NCBI GenBank assembly: GCA_021158305.1
Contig: JAGGUU010000191.1
Coordinates: 1 to 5,263, forward strand
DNA: 5,263 nt
Reading direction: 5' to 3'
Source: Candidatus Bathyarchaeota archaeon
GTDB lineage: Archaea; Thermoproteota; Bathyarchaeia; Bathyarchaeales; DTEX01
Position numbers and translations under genes: made by a program. Below are positions 1 to 5,169 of this stretch, one piece after another (the stretch's first letter is position 1; every line of letters starts with the position of its first letter). The notes beneath the pieces were generated by a model that worked only from the letters and a program-made list of their open reading frames with translations, was not told the origin of the DNA and searched no databases.

Positions 1-1023
1 TATTTAAAAAGGCTAAAAGACATCGAGGCTAAAGCTCGAAAATGCGGCTTCAAACTTGATCTATCAATCCTGCCTACCTTTAGACTGAAGTATGGTCGTG
101 GAGATCTCTCAGCTTACTTCATTAAAGTTACTGGTGTTACCGTCTGGGGGCGAGACTATCTCAGAAAATGCGACTTGGGGACTATCTGGGAGACTATAGA
201 TAGGAGCTGGATCCAATATTGCGTTTATGTCATGAGAAGATTGATGTGGGGTTATGATCCATCTACTGGCAGGTTTGATGCGGATGGGATTCTGAGGGCT
301 CTAATAGTATGCTGTAGGCTAATAGTCTTATTTGCTACGGGAGAATACGTCGTTAAGCCGGAAGATATGCTTCGGAGGATCCGGTCTTATAGAGACTATA
401 GGCTTCTATTTGGAGATGAAGCGATCGATCTTCTCGAGAAGATCCTTGAGGGACGAAGTTGGAACAAATCCTCTTTCTTCTTTTCGGTTAGAGATGAGGC
501 GATAAATACCTATGTTTCTCTGATAAGGATGCTCTTCGGCATTGAGGATGATGATCCCAAGGCATTAACCTCCAAGTATTTAAGGGCTACTCGTAGAAGG
601 GCGCTTTTAGAGAATCTTATTTATGCGTCCTCTCTCTTCGCGATTAAGAGAGAAGTCATCCCAAGATTCAATCCTTTCGGTCCATCGGTCTTTGATAAGT
701 TTAACATGGCAACGGCATGGCTTCTCATGAGCCTATGTAGGGATGGAAGTATAGACTCCGAATCTATACATGAAACCTATAGCCTTCTGAGTGATTGCGT
801 AAACATGCAACCTTCCAAAGATAACGTTAAATTCTGGTTGACCTTAAGAGACGTTATTAGAAGGTATTATCACTACGCGAGAACCGGATTTCAATTCTCT
901 CACTGCATCTACACGGCATTTTCTGGGATAATAGCTCACCATCGAGAAAGAGAGAGAAGTCGCGGCGGTTTCAACAAAAATCAACCGTTAACGATTTTCC
1001 CTAAAATTCTGATTGGGCGATGA
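1..1023 (+). CDS. Partial protein (5' end outside window), probable nucleotidyltransferase-fold domain plus helical C-terminal domain
   Basis: The reading frame is open from base 1 to the TGA at 1021-1023, giving 340 visible residues. The TTG at 175 is an internal Leu codon (visible residue 59), not a convincing start, because the upstream residues read as ordinary protein. The first 60 residues look like the end of a nucleotidyltransferase (Pol-beta/AadA-like) domain. A hydrophobic strand with an acidic residue (FKLDLSIL, residues 17-24, D20) could supply the third metal-binding Asp. It is followed by a WGRDYL segment (49-54) like the 'G..lyGrDll' element that often closes such domains. The GS...DxD catalytic motif would lie upstream of the window and is not seen. 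Residues of about 60-340 are mostly helical, rich in Arg and aromatics, with no membrane segment or signal I can defend, and end in a basic tail. The fold assignment rests on short motifs; substrate and role are unknown. Confidence 0.6.
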   Translation, partial: YLKRLKDIEAKARKCGFKLDLSILPTFRLKYGRGDLSAYFIKVTGVTVWGRDYLRKCDLGTIWETIDRSWIQYCVYVMRRLMWGYDPSTGRFDADGILRALIVCCRLIVLFATGEYVVKPEDMLRRIRSYRDYRLLFGDEAIDLLEKILEGRSWNKSSFFFSVRDEAINTYVSLIRMLFGIEDDDPKALTSKYLRATRRRALLENLIYASSLFAIKREVIPRFNPFGPSVFDKFNMATAWLLMSLCRDGSIDSESIHETYSLLSDCVNMQPSKDNVKFWLTLRDVIRRYYHYARTGFQFSHCIYTAFSGIIAHHRERERSRGGFNKNQPLTIFPKILIGR

Positions 1024-1047
1024 AGAATCAGATCTAGAGATTCATCG
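1018..1047 (+). other. Small inverted repeat spanning the stop codon of the first gene
   Basis: CGATGAA (1018-1024) is the reverse complement of TTCATCG (1041-1047), with a 16-base spacer that contains AGATCT and TCTAGA. The repeat covers the TGA stop. No T-run follows it, so it does not look like a usual archaeal terminator. It may be chance or an mRNA 3'-end hairpin. Confidence 0.2.
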
Positions 1048-1113
1048 AAAACAAGTTATGATCCTCATCGGGATTATATTCTTGTACATGCCATAGATTT
1101 GATGGACCCAGCC

Positions 1114-1122
1114 CTATATAAT
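1114..1122 (+). promoter_or_regulatory. Candidate TATA box, distal promoter of the ceramidase-family gene
   Basis: CTATATAAT is a good match to an archaeal TATA element. Transcription would start about 25 bases downstream, near 1144, giving a leader of roughly 87 bases before the ATG at 1231. No purine-rich BRE is obvious upstream (GACCCAGCC). This is an alternative to the nearer box at 1186-1192; which one is used cannot be told from sequence. Confidence 0.35.
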
Positions 1123-1185
1123 GGCAGTGAAATACATGAGCGAATCCTCTAGTTTAGCTTTCCACCTTATTTGTTTTCACAATTC

Positions 1186-1192
1186 TTTTAAA
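1186..1192 (+). promoter_or_regulatory. Candidate TATA box, proximal promoter of the ceramidase-family gene
   Basis: TTTTAAA lies 38 bases before the start codon. A start site about 25 bases downstream would fall near 1213-1217, leaving a short leader that just includes the GGTGGA ribosome-binding site. This spacing is typical of archaeal genes. The surrounding stretch (1170-1192) is T-rich, so the match is less distinctive than the distal box. Confidence 0.4.
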
Positions 1193-1218
1193 CAGACCTT
1201 AGTATTATCCACTTTATC

Positions 1219-1224
1219 GGTGGA
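1219..1224 (+). promoter_or_regulatory. Ribosome-binding site of the ceramidase-family gene
   Basis: GGTGGA sits 6 bases before the ATG at 1231 and matches the GGTGA-type core used by many archaea, which supports this start. The site is also the 3' arm of a small inverted repeat (TCCAC 1208-1212 with GTGGA 1220-1224), so it could be masked in a longer transcript. An ATG at 1226 reads directly into TAA and is not a start. Confidence 0.6.
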
Positions 1225-1230
1225 AATGTA

Positions 1231-2523
1231 ATGAAAGTCGGTATATCGTCTGTCAATATTACTCCCCCTATTGGGGTTCCTATGGCGGGGTATAGTGCTC
1301 GAATGGGCTCGGCAAAGGAGATTCATGATGACCTATATGCAAAAGCAATCGTTTTTAACGATAAGGACACAAAGGCAGCTTTAGTAAGATGTGACCTCAT
1401 AGGGCTTGAAAGAGATTTTGTTGAGGAGACTAGGAGACTGATAGAATCTGAGACGGGAATTGACAGAAATAATATTATGATAACATGTACTCATACTCAC
1501 TCAGGACCTATAACGGATTCATTAATTCCTGACCTAGATGCATGGATGAAGGTTCTAAGTAGAAAGATTAAGGGAGCCGTCATTGCGGCGAATCGGAATC
1601 TAAAAGAGGCGAAGATAGGGTTTAACCGTGGATCCGTCGAAGGAATAGTTATTAACCGTCGTAAACCCGGCGGCCCCGTTGACACCGAGGTTGGAATCAT
1701 TCGTATAGATGATCTTGCAGGTAATCCTATGGCGGTTTTGATAAACTATGCGTGTCATGCAGTAGTTTTAGGCCCTGACAACCTTCTTATATCCGCTGAC
1801 TACCCTGGATTTGTGATGGACTTTGTGGAGAGGAATCTGGGCGTTCCGGCATTATTCGTTAATGGTGCCTGCGGAGATATAAATCCGCTGGATAAGTTGA
1901 CTGTTATGAGGCAGAAAAGAAAAGAAGACATATACGATAGACACGGTGGAACATTCGAAGAAGCTAAAAGATTGGGAAATATGATAGGCGCGGAGGCTGT
2001 AAAGGTTTTCTTAGGAACAGAAACCGAAAACGATCTTGAGCTTAAGGTTGCAAGTAGGGAAATCAAAATACCACTCGTAGATTTGCCGTCCATTGATGAG
2101 TTAAAGAGGATGCTGGAAGAGAATGAGAATCTATTTAGAAAACTCGTTAGCGAAAAGGATGCTGCACATGCATTTAGAATAGCGATGCTAATCCAGTATG
2201 CACGAAGCACAATCAAGTATGTAGAGAGCGGAGAAAATGTCAGGCCTACTGAAATTCAGGTTTTCAGAATAGGCGATGGTGTTTTGATAGCTCTGCCTGG
2301 AGAGATCTTTGTAGAGATAGGCTTAGACATCAAGAAGAAGTCAGGTCTTAAGCATACCTTCATATGTGAATTAGCTAATGATGCCATAGGATATGTTCCT
2401 ACTAGAGAAGCCTTTAAGGAACCAGGCTATGAAGTGGGAGTAGCAAGGAGGATGAATTATACCGATGATATAGGGTGCATCATAGAGGATGAGGCTTTAA
2501 AAACTTTGGCGATGCTCAGTTAA
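1231..2523 (+). CDS. Neutral/alkaline ceramidase-family hydrolase, catalytic domain only, with Asn at the Ser position
   Basis: This complete 430-aa protein is homologous to the N-terminal catalytic domain of neutral ceramidases, zinc enzymes that hydrolyse the N-acyl amide of sphingolipids. The expected blocks occur in order: NITPPIGVPMAGY (9-21), CTHTHSGP (86-93), INRR (141-144), NYACHAVVLG (172-181), NGACGDINP (211-219), LPGEIF (355-360) and GYVPTREAF..PGYE (387-401). By comparison with Pseudomonas ceramidase, as I recall it, the zinc ligands are H88, H176, E358 and Y388, with H90, R143 and Y400 in catalysis; the 12-residue spacing of the two Tyr is kept. The catalytic Ser of the GDxSP motif is Asn here (N218). 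The C-terminal Ig-like domain and the signal peptide of secreted ceramidases are absent, so it is probably cytosolic. Archaea are not known to make ceramide, so the substrate is probably another N-acyl compound. The ATG at 1231 follows GGTGGA; an in-frame stop at 1189-1191 with no start codon between limits extension. The family call is firm, the activity unknown. Confidence 0.9.
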   Translation: MKVGISSVNITPPIGVPMAGYSARMGSAKEIHDDLYAKAIVFNDKDTKAALVRCDLIGLERDFVEETRRLIESETGIDRNNIMITCTHTHSGPITDSLIPDLDAWMKVLSRKIKGAVIAANRNLKEAKIGFNRGSVEGIVINRRKPGGPVDTEVGIIRIDDLAGNPMAVLINYACHAVVLGPDNLLISADYPGFVMDFVERNLGVPALFVNGACGDINPLDKLTVMRQKRKEDIYDRHGGTFEEAKRLGNMIGAEAVKVFLGTETENDLELKVASREIKIPLVDLPSIDELKRMLEENENLFRKLVSEKDAAHAFRIAMLIQYARSTIKYVESGENVRPTEIQVFRIGDGVLIALPGEIFVEIGLDIKKKSGLKHTFICELANDAIGYVPTREAFKEPGYEVGVARRMNYTDDIGCIIEDEALKTLAMLS

Positions 2524-2528
2524 AAAGG

Positions 2529-2552
2529 ATTTTCTCTTTTAGTTTTGTTTTT
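2529..2552 (+). terminator. Oligo-T terminator after the ceramidase-family gene
   Basis: Starting 7 bases after the TAA stop there is a run of T-tracts (TTTT, CTCTTTT, GTTTTG, TTTTT) without a strong hairpin, the usual form of archaeal intrinsic termination. It lies between two convergent genes. On the opposite strand the T-tracts are short (plus-strand A-runs at 2522-2526 and 2562-2565), so termination of the GH1 transcript is less clear. Confidence 0.6.
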
Positions 2553-2630
2553 CGACTATTCAAAACTGACTGGATTATATTCTTTCTAGGCGAGGTTTAT
2601 CCGAGTTCTTTAACCTGACGAATGACTTTT

Positions 2631-4088
2631 TCACGTACTGGAAGATTCTGCAGTTGCTATTTGTTTGTATACCTGCACTGCCTTCGTCGGTGTTCTCTCC
2701 TTTGTTTCATAGTCTACCCTATATAACCCGAACCTCATCTTGAATCCCCTAGCCCACTCAAAATTGTCTATAAGAGACCAATGGAAATATCCCTTTACAG
2801 GCACTCCGTCTTCTATGATGGCCTTGTATATCTCACGTATGTGGCTTAAGAGGAAATCGCTTCTTTTTTCATCTTTAGCGTCAGCTATTCCATTCTCCGT
2901 GACCATCAATGGGCGTCTATAAAGTTTATATGCCCAATTCAGCTCGTATCGTAATCCCTGAGGATAGATCTCCCAACCCATATCAGTACAGTTCTCAGTG
3001 CATGGAACAATCTCGAATCCTGGAAATCCTGGAATCTTACTCTCAGTAGCCTTTATCCGGTTTCTCATGTAATAGTTGATTCCGATGAAGTCACATCCCT
3101 TAGCCAGATATGGACGTTGCTCTTCAAGGTCAATTATCCTATTAATGTTCAAGTCGAAGTCTCCCTTTAGGATCATATTAAGAAACCATTCATTTTGGAT
3201 GTACTCTACGAAACTTGCAGCTTCAACATCATCTCTGGAGCTCTTATCATACGGCTCATAATACTGTGGGCAATGAACTATCCCGACGTAGGCGGGGCCA
3301 TACTTCGAAGATGAAACATGATCCCATCTTTTGATTTGTTCATAGGCGATTCCATGCGCAATTGCGAGATTCTCGGACACCTTAATGAATAAGTCGATGT
3401 TGCCTAATCCTGGTGGAAAACCGCTCTCTTTGTAGAGATAGCCCATTCCGCTCACAACCATGGGCTCGTTTATAGTTGCGTAGATATCGACGAGGTCACC
3501 GAAGGCCTTAGCTATGAAAGCAGCGTACTTGGAGAATTCTATAATCGTTGACTGATCGACCCATCCCCTCTTGGTAGCATGAACAATATCATCTCTACAA
3601 GATATTGGGTCATGAATCCATAGGGGAAGAGGCCAATGATACAATGTTAAAAGAACCGTTAAACCGAGTCTTCTACACTCTGTTAAGATCTCCCTATACT
3701 TCTGAACTGAAGGTTGATAGGCTCTCTTATCTAGAAGCCGCATGCTCTCCTCGGAAACTTCAACGTGACAGACGCTCCCGTATGGATCAAACGAGACTTT
3801 GACAGGTATATCCCATGTTGGATTGGGAAAGATTCTGCTCCAATCAATAGACATTCTGAAAGCATTGTTTCCGAGCTCTTCTTTCGCTCGCTTCAGATCT
3901 TCGGGATAGAGCTCCCAAAATCCAGGACCTTTTTCGGGTAGATCTCCGCTCACTAAGCCGTTTCGAATGTTATCTTCATCATGTACCCAGACATACCAAT
4001 CAGAGTTAGGGTCAACCTCGCCTTTACCCATCTCTATCTGAAAGGCTGAGGTAGCTGTACCCCATAAAAATTCCTCTGGAAACTTCAT
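2631..4088 (-). CDS. GH1 family beta-glycosidase (beta-galactosidase/beta-glucosidase, Sulfolobus LacS type)
   Basis: This is a retaining glycoside hydrolase family 1 enzyme that releases terminal beta-linked sugars, and its whole length aligns with the ~489-aa Sulfolobus beta-glycosidase. Numbering is from the ATG at 4088 (485 aa). The N-terminus has FLWGTATSAFQIEMG (Q17 in the sugar-binding pocket) and DPNSDWYVWVHD, followed by SGDLPE and RIFPNP. The acid/base is E208 in TINEP and the nucleophile is E398 in VTENG; both are present. YHWPLPLW, GINYY and HWSLIDNFEW (with E444 and W445) complete the glycone site. Glu rather than Ser at 444 argues against a 6-phospho-glycosidase. There is no signal peptide, so it acts in the cytoplasm. 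It has about seven Cys, including CTENC, more than I recall in LacS. The frame extends to a TTG at 4106, but the ATG fits family N-termini better. Specificity (gluco, galacto, glucosamino) cannot be read from sequence. Confidence 0.95.
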   Translation of the reverse strand: MKFPEEFLWGTATSAFQIEMGKGEVDPNSDWYVWVHDEDNIRNGLVSGDLPEKGPGFWELYPEDLKRAKEELGNNAFRMSIDWSRIFPNPTWDIPVKVSFDPYGSVCHVEVSEESMRLLDKRAYQPSVQKYREILTECRRLGLTVLLTLYHWPLPLWIHDPISCRDDIVHATKRGWVDQSTIIEFSKYAAFIAKAFGDLVDIYATINEPMVVSGMGYLYKESGFPPGLGNIDLFIKVSENLAIAHGIAYEQIKRWDHVSSSKYGPAYVGIVHCPQYYEPYDKSSRDDVEAASFVEYIQNEWFLNMILKGDFDLNINRIIDLEEQRPYLAKGCDFIGINYYMRNRIKATESKIPGFPGFEIVPCTENCTDMGWEIYPQGLRYELNWAYKLYRRPLMVTENGIADAKDEKRSDFLLSHIREIYKAIIEDGVPVKGYFHWSLIDNFEWARGFKMRFGLYRVDYETKERTPTKAVQVYKQIATAESSST

Positions 4089-4101
4089 ACCCAAAATAAA
4101 C

Positions 4102-4116
4102 ACCAATGGGATTGGT
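4102..4116. promoter_or_regulatory. 15-bp palindrome over the predicted GH1 transcription start (candidate operator)
   Basis: ACCAAT-GGG-ATTGGT is a perfect 6-3-6 inverted repeat. It lies between the minus-strand TATA box (4128-4137) and the ATG at 4088, and covers the position about 25 bases from the box where transcription should begin. A dimeric repressor bound here would block the start of the GH1 transcript. The protein that might bind is not in the window. Confidence 0.4.
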
Positions 4117-4127
4117 TAAGCAAAGAG

Positions 4128-4137
4128 TATTTAAAAT
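4128..4137 (-). promoter_or_regulatory. TATA box and BRE of the GH1 gene
   Basis: On the minus strand the sequence reads GGGAAATTTTAAATA, a purine-rich BRE-like GGGAAA followed by a good archaeal TATA element. The predicted transcription start is near 4105, giving a leader of about 17 bases before the ATG at 4088. The GGTG at 4104-4101 (minus) lies 12 bases from that ATG, which is long for a ribosome-binding site. Confidence 0.6.
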
Positions 4138-4164
4138 TTCCCTCTTAACTATTGAAGTCTCTTA

Positions 4165-4173
4165 TGTATATAG
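4165..4173 (+). promoter_or_regulatory. Candidate TATA box for the deacetylase gene
   Basis: TGTATATAG is the most TATA-like plus-strand element between the two divergent genes. Transcription from it would start near 4195 and give a leader of about 115 bases covering the structured segment at 4204-4297. No clear BRE precedes it. Weaker AT-rich stretches nearer the gene (around 4268-4300) are alternatives. Confidence 0.35.
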
Positions 4174-4203
4174 TTCCAGTAGCCAAAAGCTTTGAAGAAG
4201 AAT

Positions 4204-4265
4204 GTTGCGAGCCGACTGCATCATTTTTAACACCGAAAGGTGTGGACTAAGTTAACTCGAGCAAC
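4204..4265 (+). other. Possible structured RNA leader with a GAAA-capped hairpin
   Basis: The core is ACACC-GAAA-GGTGT (4230-4243), a perfect 5-bp stem closed by a GNRA tetraloop, a typical stable RNA hairpin. It is enclosed by GACT/AGTT (4214-4217 with 4250-4253, one G-U pair). Outside that is GTTGC/GCAAC (4204-4208 with 4261-4265), extended by GAG/CTC with a two-base bulge. The nested stems would form one three-tiered structure. It matches no riboswitch or small-RNA class that I recognise, and the outer stems are short enough to be chance. Confidence 0.3.
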
Positions 4266-4267
4266 CG

Positions 4268-4297
4268 TTAATCTTCTTAAGAAACTTTAGAGATTAA
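4268..4297 (+). other. Inverted repeat immediately upstream of the deacetylase gene
   Basis: TTAATCT (4268-4274) pairs perfectly with AGATTAA (4291-4297) across a 16-base spacer. Two smaller palindromes overlap it: TTCTTAAGAA (4274-4283) and AGATT-A-AATCT (4291-4301). As DNA these could be operator half-sites. As RNA the hairpin would end about 7 bases before the GAGGAG ribosome-binding site. There is no direct evidence of function. Confidence 0.3.
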
Positions 4298-4303
4298 ATC
4301 TTT

Positions 4304-4309
4304 GAGGAG
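4304..4309 (+). promoter_or_regulatory. Ribosome-binding site of the deacetylase gene, abutting the ATG
   Basis: GAGGAG is directly followed by the ATG at 4310 with no spacer, which is too close for ordinary use. The in-frame TTG at 4316 is 6 bases from GAGGAG, a normal distance, so the real protein may begin two residues later. The effect on the protein is trivial. Confidence 0.5.
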
Positions 4310-5089
4310 ATGACTTTGAATCAAGAGGATTATTTCAAAAGGATGATTACGCGACGTTCCTATGAAGAGGTCTTAGAAAAGGCAAAGAAGATCCTATGCA
4401 TTCAGCCTCATGCAGATGATGCTGACTTCGGCGCGGGAGGCACAATAGCTAAGCTAACTAGGAAAGGCTGTGAAGTTGTATATGTAACTCTCACCGACGA
4501 CAGGGTTGGAACATTTAAGCAGGACCTTTGGCCTGAAAAACTCGCCATTATAAGAGTTAAGGAACAGGAGAGAGCTGCCGAAATATTGGGAGTGAAAAGG
4601 CTCATATGGCTTAATTATCGAGATAGTGAACTTTATCCAAGCTTAGAGCTTAGAGGCAAATTGATTCGATTAATAAGGGAAATCAGGCCGGATGTAGTTA
4701 TGACTAATGACCCTTGGCTTCCCTATGAGGTGCATCCAGATCATAGATATACAGGTCTCATGGCTGCAGAGGCGGTCTTATTCAGCCCATTTCCACATGT
4801 AAATCCGGAGCATATAAGAGAAGGATTAAAGCCATTCTATGTTCCACATATATGTTTTTTCTTCACTCATAGACCGAATACCTATATTGATATTTCAGAA
4901 ACGATCAATCTAAAGATAAAAGCGATTCTTGCACATAAGACTCAGATAGAAGATGCAGAGAGAGTGTCAAGTTTACTAAGGGCTTATGGAAAAGAAGTGG
5001 GGAAAAATATCGGCGTAGATTATGCTGAAGCATTCAAAATATTAACGCCGAGACATCTTCACGTCAATCCTTTCACCGAAAATCTGTGA
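4310..5089 (+). CDS. dac: PIG-L/LmbE family N-deacetylase, diacetylchitobiose deacetylase (Dac)-like
   Basis: This complete 259-aa zinc-dependent N-deacetylase of the PIG-L/LmbE family removes acetyl groups from GlcNAc-type sugars. PHADD (33-37) gives zinc ligands H34 and D37 and the general base D36; HPDHR (142-146) gives H142 and zinc ligand H145. Beyond the family motifs, several long blocks match Pyrococcus/Thermococcus diacetylchitobiose deacetylase as I recall it: LGVKRLIWLNYRDSEL (93-108), NDPWLPYEVHPDHRYTG (133-149), GLKPFY (172-177), THRPNTYIDI (186-195) and the C-terminal HVNPFT. H251 aligns with the C-terminal His that, in the Pyrococcus enzyme, reaches into a neighbouring subunit's active site. 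There is no signal peptide, so it is cytoplasmic. It is divergent from a GH1 beta-glycosidase; in Thermococcales Dac works with a GH35 glucosaminidase on chitin oligomers, so the GH1 enzyme might play a comparable role here (inference). The ATG abuts its ribosome-binding site; TTG at 4316 is an alternative start. The family is certain, the exact substrate likely but unproven. Confidence 0.9.
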   Translation: MTLNQEDYFKRMITRRSYEEVLEKAKKILCIQPHADDADFGAGGTIAKLTRKGCEVVYVTLTDDRVGTFKQDLWPEKLAIIRVKEQERAAEILGVKRLIWLNYRDSELYPSLELRGKLIRLIREIRPDVVMTNDPWLPYEVHPDHRYTGLMAAEAVLFSPFPHVNPEHIREGLKPFYVPHICFFFTHRPNTYIDISETINLKIKAILAHKTQIEDAERVSSLLRAYGKEVGKNIGVDYAEAFKILTPRHLHVNPFTENL

Positions 5090-5117
5090 CATATCCCTAT
5101 AATTATCTCAGTTCCAC

Positions 5118-5140
5118 ATTTTTATTCTAACATAGTTAGA
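5118..5140 (+). terminator. Weak oligo-T tract with adjoining hairpin after the deacetylase gene
   Basis: ATTTTTATT begins about 29 bases after the TGA stop and is the only T-run downstream of the gene. It is followed directly by a perfect 6-3-6 inverted repeat, TCTAAC-ATA-GTTAGA (5126-5140). The order (T-run, then hairpin) is not bacterial-like; the T-run alone could terminate archaeal RNA polymerase. Confidence 0.35.
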
Positions 5141-5150
5141 TGCGCTGGAT

Positions 5151-5169
5151 CTTCAGAATAAGGCTGAAG
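5151..5169. other. Small inverted repeat in the 3' non-coding tail
   Basis: CTTCAG (5151-5156) and CTGAAG (5164-5169) form a 6-bp stem with a 7-base loop. The 3' arm overlaps a competing mini-hairpin, GGC-TGAA-GCC (5162-5171). The rest of 5090-5263 has stops in the frames I checked on both strands and no recognisable RNA gene. Confidence 0.2.

Noticed and set aside
1121..1231. 36-codon ORF (ATG at 1121, TAA at 1229-1231) whose stop overlaps the ceramidase-family ATG as TAATG, suggesting a coupled leader peptide
   Set aside because: It has no ribosome-binding site, its start lies inside the candidate TATA box at 1114-1122, and it spans the second promoter. The composition looks like chance translation of T-rich control DNA.
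1497..2216. Minus-strand open frames of 67 and 138 codons inside the ceramidase-family gene
   Set aside because: They lie fully inside a well-conserved gene on the other strand and their Ser/Leu-rich translations are the typical shadow of it.
2740..3802. Plus-strand open frames of 60-65 codons inside the GH1 gene
   Set aside because: Antisense shadows of a gene with intact catalytic motifs; no promoter or ribosome-binding site supports them.
4089..4106. Six-residue N-terminal extension of the GH1 protein starting at TTG 4106
   Set aside because: Family members begin close to the FPxxFLWG segment, the ATG at 4088 fits this, and the extension overlaps the palindrome and the predicted transcription start.
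4202..4255. 17-codon ORF upstream of the deacetylase gene
   Set aside because: It has no convincing ribosome-binding site and coincides with the base-paired segment; too short to support.
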